Notes under the pieces: model-generated
Told to the model about the DNA's origin: nothing
The model's database searches: none
The model's input: the letters and a program-made list of their open reading frames with translations, nothing else
Shown: positions 7,003 to 16,623 of the stretch, piece by piece
Layout of the letters: each line of letters begins with the position of its first letter
How positions within the stretch are numbered: position 1 is the stretch's first letter
Translations under genes and position numbers: made by a program
From: a virus
Virus record (IMG/VR): IMGVR_UViG_3300043446_004613
Span: 62,001-126,000 of that record
Strand: one strand, 5' to 3'
DNA: 64,000 nt

Positions 7003-8247
7003 ATGCCATATACCGATCCTAATGTTCTGACGGTACTGCAAAAGTACCGTGTTGCTGATGAGCAGGGCAACCTGCGCATGTCACCTATACGCCGTAATCG
7101 GCCAAACGCGCAGCCCGTACCAGTGCTCTCCGCTGACGTTATCGACAAGCTGGTTGCTTCTGATCCTACGCCCGATAAACGCTGGCTCGACTGGATTTTC
7201 TACCAAGCGGGCGGCGGTGACACTGCTAAAAACATGGCGAAGCAGGCACTTGATTCGATCAAACAGCGTTTCATCGATGAGCGCGTTAACGGCTGGACTC
7301 AACCTGTAACTGGTCAGTATCAAAATCCTGTTCCTCGTGCGGAAGCGGTCGCCCGTTGGGAACGTGCCGAACCTAAGTTTCGCGACGTGCTTTTGGTGAG
7401 TGACGAAGACACGGTAAAGAAGCTAAGAACCTTCGGCTTTTATCGCGAATGGCCCGGCAACGCAAATGTATACGCAAACGTGGTCGATGCCATGAACGCA
7501 TACATGAAAGTTTTCAAGCTTTTGGAAAAGATGAACACCGAGCTTGTGCGCGAAGGCGGCGAGCAGCTGCCGACAACACCGGATGGAATTCCAACATTCA
7601 GTCGCATGAAGGAAATCGCGCAGAAGGTTGAGCGCTACTACGCTTCCAAGAAAGCTCGCTCGGACATCCGCGAACAGACGATCTACGACGACGATGTCAT
7701 CACTGCCTTGGCTCCGTTGACGTATGCAGCTGCCGTCAAGTACGGCTATGATCAGTGGCCGTGGGCAAGCCGCAAGGGCTTTGAAGCTGTATTGGCAGGC
7801 GATCCCGGTAACTGGCGTACTCGCGATGAGTGGAAAGCAAACACCAGTCGCGGTACGGCGATCGTTTACCTGACTTTCCATACGCCGGTACCGGCTTGGA
7901 TTGTCCGTCGCGACGGCGCATGGGATGTGAAAGACCTGACGGACTTAGCTCTGCATCTGGAACCGTCCGACGCCAAAGAAAATCCTGATACTTGGCAGGT
8001 TTATGACCAAGAAAACCAGAACACGCGCACGCTTGCTCAAATCAAGCAGATGATCCTCAGCGAGCCTACCCGCACAGACGCGGAAGAGGATGAAGTGCCG
8101 ATCAAGCGTGGTGCAAATGTATACAAGACAACCGAAGAAGCGCAGCATGTCGTTAACAGCCTTGACCGTGCGGTTAACGCTGTTCAGAAATGGCTGGCTA
8201 AGTTCGACATGAAAGCGGTCAAATCGGACGTGTTCACTCTCGATTGA
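7003..8247 (+). CDS. Conserved phage protein, paralogue A
   Basis: 414 residues, clearly paralogous to the next gene. Shared blocks include ADPTPDKRWL(D/E)WI near residue 52, the YDDD-VxxLTYAAAxKYGY block near residue 240 and a C-terminal VV(N/D)SLxxAV helix. The LTYAA..KYGY..W block is reminiscent of a motif in uncharacterised large-phage proteins. The promoter-like motif CGTATTTA upstream and position at the head of a virion-type region suggest a late, possibly structural gene. Function unknown. Confidence 0.6.
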   Translation: MPYTDPNVLTVLQKYRVADEQGNLRMSPIRRNRPNAQPVPVLSADVIDKLVASDPTPDKRWLDWIFYQAGGGDTAKNMAKQALDSIKQRFIDERVNGWTQPVTGQYQNPVPRAEAVARWERAEPKFRDVLLVSDEDTVKKLRTFGFYREWPGNANVYANVVDAMNAYMKVFKLLEKMNTELVREGGEQLPTTPDGIPTFSRMKEIAQKVERYYASKKARSDIREQTIYDDDVITALAPLTYAAAVKYGYDQWPWASRKGFEAVLAGDPGNWRTRDEWKANTSRGTAIVYLTFHTPVPAWIVRRDGAWDVKDLTDLALHLEPSDAKENPDTWQVYDQENQNTRTLAQIKQMILSEPTRTDAEEDEVPIKRGANVYKTTEEAQHVVNSLDRAVNAVQKWLAKFDMKAVKSDVFTLD

Positions 8248-8248
8248 T

Positions 8249-9487
8249 ATGCCGTACGATCAGATAACCAACAGTATTCTTGAAAAGTACTGGGTGACTA
8301 ATCCAGACGGCTCACTGCGCACGGCACCGCTGCGTCCGTCTGATCCAGACAGGACACGTCATCCGTACATAAACCCTGACGTACTGGACAGATTGGTTAA
8401 AGCTGATCCTACACCCGACAAACGCTGGCTAGAATGGATTATGTTTAACGCTGGTGGCGGTAAACAAGCGCACGCTAAATCCGTATCCGATGCTGCCGGG
8501 GCTAAATCCAAGTTCATCAACACCCGCGTCGCAGGTTACACCTTAAACGGTGTGACTTATGCACCAATGTTGAGAGAGAAAGCGGAAGAACTTTGGAAAA
8601 AGAACGAAGCGACTATCATCAATCTCATTATGCACGGAGATCAACCGCTGATTGATCGCTGTCATACTTTTGGTTATTACCGCACGTGGCCGGGTAAGGA
8701 TAATCGTTATGCTCACGTTGTTGATGCTATGCAGCAGTTCATGGCTGTGTATCCGCAGCTGAAAAAGCTCAACGCGGAACTGAAAGCGCAAGGTAAAACA
8801 ACCCTTGCGGATTCACCTCGGCGCATCGAAAACCCTACGGAAATGCTGAACGTCGTTGACGAGGTAAAACGGCACATTGCTGCTAAAAAAGCGCGAACAG
8901 ATGTACGCGAGGAAACTGTTTACGACGATGACAACTTGTCGGTTATCGTGCCGCTGACTTACGCCGCAGCATTGAAGTACGGCTATTCTGGCTGGAATGT
9001 TGCCAACCCGGAGACGTTCGAGCGCGTGCTCACGGTAAAAGGAGCGGCAGGCAACTGGCAAGACCCGTGGAACACGATTACGTCTAGTCAGCAAGTGCCG
9101 TTTTTTATTCACTTCAAAGCACCTGTTCCCGGCTGGACTTCAAGCAAGCGCGGCGAGTATAAACAGTACGATTTCACCGATCTTGTGCTGCCCCTATCAG
9201 TTAACGACGCGGAAAAAGTTGAACCCAAAAGCTGGTCGGTAATAGACCAAGAAAATCGGGTAGATACGACGCTGTGGGATGTGACGAGCGCAATTACCAG
9301 CGCAGGTGCAAAGGCTCAACCTGAAGACGCTTCGCCTCTGGACATCTCTATGAACGCTTGGGGACAGACAAACCAGTCACCGGAAGAGGCTCAATCCGTG
9401 GTTGACTCTTTGAATAAGGCAGTAAAAGAAATCCAGAGATGGATCAAGGAGTTTGATCACCAAAAGATTGTGACGCCCGCTGTTTAA
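8249..9487 (+). CDS. Conserved phage protein, paralogue B
   Basis: 412 residues, begins one base after the stop of paralogue A and aligns with it along most of its length, including the PDKRWLEWI block and KYGYSGWNVANPETFE. Tandem duplication with divergence is the simplest explanation. The last four bases overlap the convergent gene at 9484. Function unknown; co-expression with A is expected. Confidence 0.6.
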   Translation: MPYDQITNSILEKYWVTNPDGSLRTAPLRPSDPDRTRHPYINPDVLDRLVKADPTPDKRWLEWIMFNAGGGKQAHAKSVSDAAGAKSKFINTRVAGYTLNGVTYAPMLREKAEELWKKNEATIINLIMHGDQPLIDRCHTFGYYRTWPGKDNRYAHVVDAMQQFMAVYPQLKKLNAELKAQGKTTLADSPRRIENPTEMLNVVDEVKRHIAAKKARTDVREETVYDDDNLSVIVPLTYAAALKYGYSGWNVANPETFERVLTVKGAAGNWQDPWNTITSSQQVPFFIHFKAPVPGWTSSKRGEYKQYDFTDLVLPLSVNDAEKVEPKSWSVIDQENRVDTTLWDVTSAITSAGAKAQPEDASPLDISMNAWGQTNQSPEEAQSVVDSLNKAVKEIQRWIKEFDHQKIVTPAV

Positions 9488-10191
9488 GCGTCCGGCATCG
9501 CAATCCGAACAACCCGCTGGACGATGCCGCGCATCGAATACGCCACGCTCTTGTCCCGCACGCTATTCAACTGGTCTAGCACCATGCTGGTCAAGGCGCT
9601 TCCAAAGTCAGTGTGAACGTCAGCCGGTGCGTACGCGCTCGTCAGCGGCACAAGGCAGTGATACTTCTCACGTTTGCAGTAACTGGTTGTCGGCCCCCAT
9701 TCCATGATGTCTACACCGACACTATCCATGTAGGCGATGTTGTTGGCCAACAGTGCGTTTACGACATTGATGTAGACAAGGCGGTCAACACTTCCGCCGG
9801 TATTTGGATAGCTGTCGAGCACATCCTTGTAGGTCTTGCAGGTCTTGCGTAACTCAGCATCTTCCAGCTTTCCTTTGACTGTGGCGACTTGCTCGACCGT
9901 CGGAACGTCCAACTTGTTTTTCCAGATCGCTTCGCCACGTTCGCCGGAGCGCTTCAAGATGAACAGTCCAAATTGGCGAAGGACATCCTCCTCGGCGTTT
10001 TTCACGCTATGCAGGGACGGGTACAGATTGATGACCGCGTTGCCTTTGGCGTCCAGCACCGCAGGCGATCCGATGTCATCATTGTGCCCTTGAAACTCCA
10101 GCAAGCGCCAAAGCGGCAGCAGAAGGTCTTTCAAGGCAGAGTTCAGCAAGTGGCTTTGCGCCGCCTGTACGACATGTTTGTAGTCAGCCAT
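9484..10191 (-). CDS. Hypothetical protein (235 aa)
   Basis: Mixed alpha/beta protein without a recognisable domain. A block near residue 165 (WGPTTSYCKREKYHCLVPLT) contains two Cys. It is the last gene of the minus-strand operon that starts at 12438 or further upstream; three bases separate it from the gene before. Confidence 0.5.
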   Translation of the reverse strand: MADYKHVVQAAQSHLLNSALKDLLLPLWRLLEFQGHNDDIGSPAVLDAKGNAVINLYPSLHSVKNAEEDVLRQFGLFILKRSGERGEAIWKNKLDVPTVEQVATVKGKLEDAELRKTCKTYKDVLDSYPNTGGSVDRLVYINVVNALLANNIAYMDSVGVDIMEWGPTTSYCKREKYHCLVPLTSAYAPADVHTDFGSALTSMVLDQLNSVRDKSVAYSMRGIVQRVVRIAMPDA

Positions 10192-10194
10192 AAG

Positions 10195-11286
10195 TCAATT
10201 TATGCGGCAGTAGACGGCACCGTTATCGCAAACGGTATAATCGTGATCGTAGTGTGCAACAAAATGCGCCCAGCCGTCAGTGCGAACAGCGCTTTCTGCC
10301 GCAGCCTTAATGTCTATTTGCGCAATACGTAGAGCCTCGCGCATGGCATCTCTTCCGTAAACATCGCGCATCCAAGCCCAAGGATCGACAGTCGGTTTTT
10401 CGTTGTCGATGTAATCCTGCTTTTTGCTGTCTAATAGCGCAGCCAACTCAGGAGTCTCCGGTAACGGCTCACCGTCGGCATCATAAAACGGATCGTTCGA
10501 ATCGACGTAATTGTTGTCATACAAAAACGTAAGAAGCTCGTCGTAGTCGAGGCTGTTTACTTCGTCGTCCCAGTCTTCGTAAGGATCGCCAATGGCATTG
10601 CGCAGAGAGTCCTCGTCAATAAAGCCGCTAAGCCATTCTTGATTGAATACATCCGGCTCATGTTCAAGGTCGTTTGTCACCAGTTCCAAGGCGAATTCTT
10701 CAGCTACGTCTTCATCCTTGAACATCTTGTAGGTTTGCCCTGCAACCTCGAACTCAAAGCGTGTTGTTGAGTCTTTATCGTCCGCATCGTAATCACCAAA
10801 ATGGCGGCTTTCGATTTCGATCTCACTGGTATCAATATTTTCATTTGCAGCGAACTCTATGAGGGCAACATCAACCCAGTTGCCTGCCAGCATGCGTATG
10901 ACTTCTTCACGGGCGTCTAGGTTAGGTTCAGCTTCAAAATCAGGCTCAGGAACTGGATCAGGCTCGGGCGGAAGCGGCAGTTCTTCGGCCTCTCCAACCA
11001 ATTTTGCCATCGGTTTGATCTTGGCCTGTGGGTCGTGGAGTACTTTTTGGACTTCGTCCTTGAGGGCATTAACCGAATCATAGTCACAGCCCGGACAAAG
11101 CTTCTTGGCGTGCGCCTCGCGCATGGATGTGAACGTGCCATGAACACCGCCGCACTTAGGACAGCGTACGTACCACTTCACTTCGTGCGGCCAGTTGGAA
11201 TGATCAGCATAGACGCCGAGAGAACCACTCCAGCCCTCAGCGGATTTTCCCTCACAGATCGCTTGGATGGCAGCTTCAGGAGTCAT
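10195..11286 (-). CDS. Acidic protein with N-terminal zinc ribbon
   Basis: 363 residues. Residues about 39-68 contain CPKCGGVHG and LCPGCD, two CxxC knuckles typical of a zinc ribbon. The remainder is highly acidic (many Asp/Glu runs), as in DNA-mimic or internal head proteins. The start overlaps the stop of the gene upstream (ATGA). Function unknown. Confidence 0.55.
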   Translation of the reverse strand: MTPEAAIQAICEGKSAEGWSGSLGVYADHSNWPHEVKWYVRCPKCGGVHGTFTSMREAHAKKLCPGCDYDSVNALKDEVQKVLHDPQAKIKPMAKLVGEAEELPLPPEPDPVPEPDFEAEPNLDAREEVIRMLAGNWVDVALIEFAANENIDTSEIEIESRHFGDYDADDKDSTTRFEFEVAGQTYKMFKDEDVAEEFALELVTNDLEHEPDVFNQEWLSGFIDEDSLRNAIGDPYEDWDDEVNSLDYDELLTFLYDNNYVDSNDPFYDADGEPLPETPELAALLDSKKQDYIDNEKPTVDPWAWMRDVYGRDAMREALRIAQIDIKAAAESAVRTDGWAHFVAHYDHDYTVCDNGAVYCRIN

Positions 11287-11852
11287 GTGGCACGTGGAGC
11301 GTGACGGCGCGGATATTCCGGCTGATCGTTCATCTCCAGCGTGCCGTCAGGCAGGATAGTGTCTTTACGTGAAAAAGGTAGAAGCTCGCCGCCACTCTCA
11401 CGCGTACCGGCGTTGGTGCGGCGATTAAACCAGTACCACGTACCTTTCTGTTGAAAGATGCTCCAACCGGTGCCGTCAATGTATTTGGTGATCCGGTCAC
11501 GGGTAGTCGATGTCTGCCATCCGCCGGTATCGACGACGACTCTGCCGTCTGGATACGCAACGACCACGTCCGTATGGTGGAGATGTACGGCTAATCGATG
11601 ATACGGGCCTCCGTTGTCGTGATTGAAGAGGTAGGTGTTGTTATCGATTTTGCGTCGATAGCGCCCGTTGCTTAAAGCGAGCAGCCTGCGGTAAACGTCA
11701 TTACCTGATCCCGGTACTCGATGCTTAACACCTGCTGCTTGTATCTGCGCCAGTTCATCTGCTGCCGCGCCTAGAGCAAGAGGATCGAAGCCGGAATCAA
11801 CCGGCTGTTCCTCTTCAATGAGCAGGCGTACGATGGTATTGGCAGGGAGCAT
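11283..11852 (-). CDS. Conserved phage protein with GGWxTxTT block; leader-type N-terminus
   Basis: Start at ATG 11852 (MLPANTIVRLLIEEEQPVD), directly after the previous stop; a longer in-frame start is unlikely because it would overlap that gene by 138 bases. The core (residues about 70-150) has NNTYLFNHDNG, a histidine-rich beta strand, and VVDTGGWQTSTTRDRITKYI. This arrangement is common in uncharacterised large-phage proteins. The N-terminus resembles the VVDxLLE leader seen in several other genes here. Function unknown. Confidence 0.6.
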   Translation of the reverse strand: MLPANTIVRLLIEEEQPVDSGFDPLALGAAADELAQIQAAGVKHRVPGSGNDVYRRLLALSNGRYRRKIDNNTYLFNHDNGGPYHRLAVHLHHTDVVVAYPDGRVVVDTGGWQTSTTRDRITKYIDGTGWSIFQQKGTWYWFNRRTNAGTRESGGELLPFSRKDTILPDGTLEMNDQPEYPRRHAPRAT

Positions 11853-11853
11853 G

Positions 11854-12438
11854 TCACTTTTCGTCGGTAACCATGAATTCACCGGGCGCGTAAGAGCGAT
11901 CTTGCGGCGGCTTGTCCCCTTTGAAACGCAAGCGTACACGGCCATCCGCTTCAAAGTTGCTGATCTCGCCGTTATAGGTGTTGCCTTCAACGCTCACTGA
12001 TGCCGGTTCACCTACGCGGAACGGCTTGCGCGGTTGAGCTACCGGTGACGTCGGCGCTTTCGGGGTAGTGTCCGTCTGCACCATAGGTGTCCCACCAGTC
12101 GGTGTACTTGCGCCTTCAGGCCGGGACAGCCCGTAACCGGCGAACGCTTCGCGGATTGAGGTAGGCATGACGCGTGATTCCGTGACGTCTTTCTCCGCGC
12201 AGTCACAGTCGGTCTTGCCGCAATCCTTACATTTGCAGGCAGATTCCAGTTCAAGCAGCTTGCCGCCGCCAGTGTTCAGCGTCAGCAGGCCGGTTAATTC
12301 GTCGGCGACTAACCAGCGCTTTTCCAGCGCTTCTTGGATACCGTCAGAGCCGATGAGATTTAGCAATTCGCCTGTCGTCATGACAGGGCTGGCGCGAAAA
12401 CGACGTTCGTGCAGTTTGCGTGCGATCGAGATGTTCAT
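11854..12438 (-). CDS. Hypothetical protein with Cys-rich centre and Pro/Thr linker
   Basis: 194 residues. A helical N-terminal domain is followed by CKCKDCGKTDCDC (about residues 68-80), a likely metal-binding knot, a Pro/Thr-rich linker, and a C-terminal small beta domain resembling an SH3/Tudor-like module (EPASVSVEGNTYNGEISNF). The motif CGTATTTA stands four bases upstream of ATG 12438. Function unknown. Confidence 0.55.
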   Translation of the reverse strand: MNISIARKLHERRFRASPVMTTGELLNLIGSDGIQEALEKRWLVADELTGLLTLNTGGGKLLELESACKCKDCGKTDCDCAEKDVTESRVMPTSIREAFAGYGLSRPEGASTPTGGTPMVQTDTTPKAPTSPVAQPRKPFRVGEPASVSVEGNTYNGEISNFEADGRVRLRFKGDKPPQDRSYAPGEFMVTDEK

Positions 12439-12451
12439 ACGTTAAATACGA

Positions 12452-13153
12452 CTATGCCATGCCCATACGGCCTGTAGGCATTTCTTCAGGTTCAGGTGTT
12501 TCAATGCCGCCCTCTTCAGGAGCAGGAGCGCCCGGCTCAGCGCCCGGAGCTTCACCTTCACCGGGTGGAGTTCCTTCCTCGCCACCGGGAGGTGGTTCAG
12601 CGCCGCCTTCAGGGCCACCTTCGGGGCCACCCGCACCGGGTGCTCCGGGCATAGCAGGAGGAGCGCCGCCACCGCCGCCACCGGGCGGTTCTTCCTGCGG
12701 GCCAAAGCTGGGAGCCATCGGAGGCCCACCCATACCGCCACCGCCACCACCGGCCATCGGTTCATTGCCGGTGTCTTCCATGCCACGGGGCAGTTGTTCT
12801 TCAGAAGCGATCAGCACTTTAAGCTGGTCGCGCAAGCTGCTGAAATACTTGTTCAGCGTCCACTGGTCGACGGCAAGGATGTCAGCGCCGGACTTCAGGA
12901 CTTCGAGCGTTTCGCGGTTGATGGAGCCGGTGATCTCATTGGCCCGCCAAATCTTTAAGAACTCGCGGACTTTATCGGCGTAGGCGTAGTTACGACCCTT
13001 CTCGACTTCATCGAGCATGTTCATCAGCTGGCGCTCGATCTTGCCCTGCCACTGCACGACGGAAGTACCGGCAAAGCCTTCCATGATGTCTGCGCGGTAC
13101 GCAGAAAAATCAAGGCACCCCATGCTTTCGTAATCGTAAAAATTGCGGTTCAT
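12452..13153 (-). CDS. Helical protein with long Gly/Pro/Glu-rich tail
   Basis: 233 residues. Residues 1-130 are helical and look folded; residues 130-233 are a low-complexity tail of poly-Gly, Pro and Glu. The tail explains the many spurious reading frames on the opposite strand here. The start overlaps the gene upstream by four bases. Such tails occur in phage structural and scaffold-like proteins, but nothing specific is recognisable. Confidence 0.6.
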   Translation of the reverse strand: MNRNFYDYESMGCLDFSAYRADIMEGFAGTSVVQWQGKIERQLMNMLDEVEKGRNYAYADKVREFLKIWRANEITGSINRETLEVLKSGADILAVDQWTLNKYFSSLRDQLKVLIASEEQLPRGMEDTGNEPMAGGGGGGMGGPPMAPSFGPQEEPPGGGGGGAPPAMPGAPGAGGPEGGPEGGAEPPPGGEEGTPPGEGEAPGAEPGAPAPEEGGIETPEPEEMPTGRMGMA

Positions 13154-13515
13154 ACGCCTAAATTAAAATCTTGCTGTTTGATCGGGCCTGCGCCCGGTTT
13201 TGTTGACCACTCATCCGCGTTCCGGTCGGTGATGTAAAAACAGTCGTACATCCCGTACTTTACCGGAATCTGAAATTCGCCCGGACGCGTCTTCCACGTT
13301 TTTGTTTTACCGTTGCGGCGGACTTCGGCTTGACCCCGTGTATTCCGCTTGGTGCGGTGGTAAAAGCGCTGTGCAGTCTGCGCAGTGCGATAGTTCACAA
13401 CACCAGAGGCATCCTCTACAGCCGATGCGTCAGCATGCTGATGTACAAAGTCAACCGGATCAAAATCCGGCTCAGCTTCCAGCAGCGAATCAACGACTTG
13501 GCTTGCCTTGCTCAT
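13150..13515 (-). CDS. Hypothetical protein with VVDSLLE leader
   Basis: 121 residues. The N-terminus MSKASQVVDSLLEAEPDF is a clear example of the leader found on several unrelated proteins here; a cut after LLE would leave a mature protein of about 108 residues. The mature part is basic and beta-rich. The start lies inside the 3' end of the upstream gene (26-base overlap). Function unknown; virion location inferred from the leader. Confidence 0.6.
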   Translation of the reverse strand: MSKASQVVDSLLEAEPDFDPVDFVHQHADASAVEDASGVVNYRTAQTAQRFYHRTKRNTRGQAEVRRNGKTKTWKTRPGEFQIPVKYGMYDCFYITDRNADEWSTKPGAGPIKQQDFNLGV

Positions 13516-14395
13516 GCTTCTTAGCTTTATTCTTGCGGAAGCGGTTACGTAAAGGCTGACCCATCGGCGACTCTACCGCCGGGATCGCCGAGACGCCGGT
13601 CATCTCCTGTAATTCGCTTTCATCGATGTCGTCGATGTCGCGAACATACTTATGACAGTCACAGCGGTTACCGTTGCCGGAACCGTTCCAGCACGCACCT
13701 AAGCGCACACCTGTTCCTTCAGGGTCTTCGCGGTGGTCTTCCTTGGTGTGACCGCAACGGGCGCAAACATGATGCTTTTCGTCCAACATACGCTTTGCCA
13801 GAGCACGGGCAGACTCCTTAACGCCCTTGGGTTTACCTTCGGGTTTGTCGCCGTCTTTGGGCTTACCAACGCCTTTCTGGCCGTCGGAACTACCCTTGGT
13901 ATCGTATGTGACAGGGTTGAGTTCATCGTCGTGTTCCACCGGGGTGGTGGCAAACTTCTGCGCATCCTTGACGACCTTTTCCAAGGATTCGGCATCCTTC
14001 TTGTTATCCGGGGTGTCGAGGATTCCCAGTTCGATGAAACCGATCTTCAGGTCGGGCACTTCGTTGCTCATGGCCTGATCGCCACGCTGGGACATAATCC
14101 AGCCCTGCTCGGCGAGTTTGTGCATCGCTTCCGGTGTACGCAGCTTAGCCACGAGTTCGTGGTATTCCGCATCGCAGTCGCAATGAATCTCGTAGCACTC
14201 GTCGGCGTCGCCAACTTCCTTGTCGATGCCGATAGATTTGAGTGCGGCGACGAGCGGCTTTTTGCTCGCCGCCGTCTGTTCCATCTCTTCCTCAGCGGCA
14301 TCTTCAAACAGCTTCACGATGCTCTCACCCAACGCTTCGTTGGTCTGACGAACGGCTGCCGGGCCAAATAGGAATTCAAGCAGATTTTTTCGCAT
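13490..14395 (-). CDS. Hypothetical protein with zinc-knuckle region
   Basis: 301 residues. The N-terminus MRKNLLEFLFGP is followed by ALGESI, a possible prohead-protease site. The C-terminal third has VCARCGHTKEDH and a later GNRCDCHKY, Cys/His clusters suited to binding zinc. The centre is charged and low complexity. The motif CGTAGTTA (14404-14411) ends eight bases before the start. Confidence 0.55.
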   Translation of the reverse strand: MRKNLLEFLFGPAAVRQTNEALGESIVKLFEDAAEEEMEQTAASKKPLVAALKSIGIDKEVGDADECYEIHCDCDAEYHELVAKLRTPEAMHKLAEQGWIMSQRGDQAMSNEVPDLKIGFIELGILDTPDNKKDAESLEKVVKDAQKFATTPVEHDDELNPVTYDTKGSSDGQKGVGKPKDGDKPEGKPKGVKESARALAKRMLDEKHHVCARCGHTKEDHREDPEGTGVRLGACWNGSGNGNRCDCHKYVRDIDDIDESELQEMTGVSAIPAVESPMGQPLRNRFRKNKAKKHEQGKPSR

Positions 14396-14428
14396 ATCCG
14401 ACCTAACTACGCTAGTCGCGTCAGCAAT

Positions 14429-14917
14429 CTACTTTTGTTGCTTATCACGATTATGCGCATCGACCAGCTGAGCTTGGATAATCGGTGCCAGAACGGCTGG
14501 ACTATAGCTCGGCCCTTTGACCCACTTACCATCTTCACGGCGGTGGCCGTCGATGAACTTGGAGTCGTTGCTGCGCATGACTTCATCAAATCCGGGCTTA
14601 CACTCGATGCCCATCGCGACGGCGGCACCTAAAACCACGACCTGTAAGTCGTTAACTCCGTCGTAGGCTTCCACAAGATCATGAAAATTGAGCGCCGGTT
14701 TAGCGTCGTCGGCGACAATTTCAATCTTCGGTTTTTTACCTTTACGGGTATCCAGTACCATGCGCAGGCCGAAAGCGGCGCACAGTTCAGCCAATTCCTC
14801 GGCGATCAGCTTGATGCGGAGGACACGGGTTTCATGATCAGGCATCGTTGGGCGATCGGGTGTCGCCTGACCAGCCTTGACCATCCATTCACGTACATGT
14901 TGTTGTTCGTTTTTCAT
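14429..14917 (-). CDS. MazG/PRA-PH-like nucleotide pyrophosphohydrolase
   Basis: 162 residues of the all-alpha NTP pyrophosphohydrolase superfamily. The metal-binding acidic helices are visible as LIAEELAELCAAFG (about residues 34-47) and DGVNDLQVVVLGAA (about 83-96), matching the ExxE and ExxD-type sites. The C-terminal segment NDSKFIDGHRREDGKWVKG is typical of the phage phosphoribosyl-ATP pyrophosphatase-like subfamily. It probably hydrolyses nucleoside triphosphates, either cleaning the pool or altering alarmone levels. It overlaps the helicase gene by four bases. Confidence 0.8.
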   Translation of the reverse strand: MKNEQQHVREWMVKAGQATPDRPTMPDHETRVLRIKLIAEELAELCAAFGLRMVLDTRKGKKPKIEIVADDAKPALNFHDLVEAYDGVNDLQVVVLGAAVAMGIECKPGFDEVMRSNDSKFIDGHRREDGKWVKGPSYSPAVLAPIIQAQLVDAHNRDKQQK

Positions 14918-16560
14918 GAGTAAAACTTAAAAGAGTCTTTGAACCATTTCGGGAAGAACTTGCTATTTTCGTTGTACAGTCGGATAAAATCACGATCCAG
15001 AATATAAGTCGAGCCGTGATCAGTTTCGCTGCGGACAATGCGACCGCACGCCTGTAAAATAGTCATGACTGTCTGTAGCGTATACCAGTCTTTATCGATT
15101 TCCATCTTAGCTGCAACCTGCTCGTCACCGAGGTAAGGAAACGGCACTTTTGCGATGATCTGAAAACGGGCTAGATCATCATCAAAGCTGTAGCCTTCTA
15201 CGATGCTTGGACTGAGCATTACGGTCGGCAAGGTACTTTGCCGATGATGGTTGAAATCCGAGACACGCGACGCAGCTTTTTGGGAAAACAACAAACGTTT
15301 ACCGTGAGGTGTCGTCCGCATGTGCTCGTAAATTTTTTGACCTAGAGCGTAGCTGTGACAGTGGATGATTCCTTTCTCGTCCGGGTGTGCGTCAAGAATC
15401 GTGCTGCACATCGACATCAAACGGGGAAGTGTTTCATCGATGTACTTGCGCCCCATCGAACCGACGGTTGTCATGTGTACCAAACGGTTGTCTACAGGAA
15501 ATGTACTGTCTAGTTCCAACCACGCTACGCCAGCTGGATCAAGCCCCATGCTGCGGCAGAACACATCTTTCGGCCCCGGATATGCGCTCATGTAAACACG
15601 GATGGCGCTCATTGAATCAAGCAGCTGCGGTGCAAACGGTGCTGCGCTTAACGGTTTGGCGATCGATACCAAATCATCCTCAGTCTGTTTTTGCCAGAAA
15701 ATCCAGTCTTTCGGGTAACTGACCATTGTGTCTACAGCGTAAGTTATACGCCCAACATGGTTCTGTAAACGCTTGAGTTCGTCCTGCATCTTCCGGTTTT
15801 GATAGCCGCTGGCGGCTAAGTTTTCGGCTAACATGTCTAGGCGGTTCGTGCAGGTCTTCAAGTAACAATTCTTCAGCCAGTCAACAAACTGAGCCAACTT
15901 ATTCATCTTCGGTACCGGGCGGCAATCAGGTGCCCAGTTGTCTAGTGCTTCACTGTCTACAACGACTTCAACGAAACCGGTAATCTGCCGTTCAAGGGTG
16001 TGGCACTCGTCACAGATGATAATGTTGCGCGGCGGCAGTTCGTTGACGTACAGGTGCTCTGTAAACAGATACGGATAATTCGTGACGGCAACTTTCGACA
16101 TCGAGAAACGCCATTTTGCCAACTGGTACGGGCACGTTTTGTTCGCACGTTGGCTACACATTTTGCCGTTTTTATCCCCTTCTGCGCTGGCCATGCCGCC
16201 AAGCATGCAGTTACCGTAGCGCTGGCAGCCGTACTCTGAACTGCTCTTGATGGAACCAGCATCCGTTCTGAATTTTGCGATGAAGCGCGGAAAGTCCGCC
16301 TCCAGCTGATCTTGCAGCATCTTTTGCGTGACGAGGTAGTAGCCTCCGCGCTCATAGCCGTTTAGCTCAAAAGATGAACCCCAGATTGACACTGCTGTTC
16401 CAATACCTGTTTTACCGACACCGGTTGGGGCTGCAATGACGATGTCGCGGTAGCCTTGGTTGACCGCATCTTGGATAAATTCCAGTGCCTCTACCTGCGC
16501 GGGACGCGGGTTAGCCATTGGAAAGTAATCCATGATCTGGCCGCCTATTTTTTCATTCAT
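14914..16560 (-). CDS. DinG/XPD-like superfamily 2 DNA helicase with Fe-S cysteines
   Basis: 548 residues from ATG 16560, chosen because the start-proximal motif CGTTCTTT lies seven bases upstream. Walker A is APTGVGKT (about residue 45) and the DEAH box is DECH (about 185). Between them four Cys (CQRYGNC, CSQRANKTC region) match the iron-sulfur cluster domain of XPD/DinG helicases. Motif VI is QACGRIVR near residue 505. It would unwind DNA 5' to 3' in repair, recombination or replication. Confidence 0.85.
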   Translation of the reverse strand: MNEKIGGQIMDYFPMANPRPAQVEALEFIQDAVNQGYRDIVIAAPTGVGKTGIGTAVSIWGSSFELNGYERGGYYLVTQKMLQDQLEADFPRFIAKFRTDAGSIKSSSEYGCQRYGNCMLGGMASAEGDKNGKMCSQRANKTCPYQLAKWRFSMSKVAVTNYPYLFTEHLYVNELPPRNIIICDECHTLERQITGFVEVVVDSEALDNWAPDCRPVPKMNKLAQFVDWLKNCYLKTCTNRLDMLAENLAASGYQNRKMQDELKRLQNHVGRITYAVDTMVSYPKDWIFWQKQTEDDLVSIAKPLSAAPFAPQLLDSMSAIRVYMSAYPGPKDVFCRSMGLDPAGVAWLELDSTFPVDNRLVHMTTVGSMGRKYIDETLPRLMSMCSTILDAHPDEKGIIHCHSYALGQKIYEHMRTTPHGKRLLFSQKAASRVSDFNHHRQSTLPTVMLSPSIVEGYSFDDDLARFQIIAKVPFPYLGDEQVAAKMEIDKDWYTLQTVMTILQACGRIVRSETDHGSTYILDRDFIRLYNENSKFFPKWFKDSFKFYS

Positions 16561-16623
16561 GCGTGACAAAGAACGGCGTTTTGTAAACACGTACGACGTA
16601 AATCTGCGCCGGTATGTAAGGAT

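Noticed and set aside
12420-12983. Plus-strand Pro/Gly/Ser frame opposite the Gly/Pro tail
   Set aside because: Low-complexity mirror of the real minus-strand gene.
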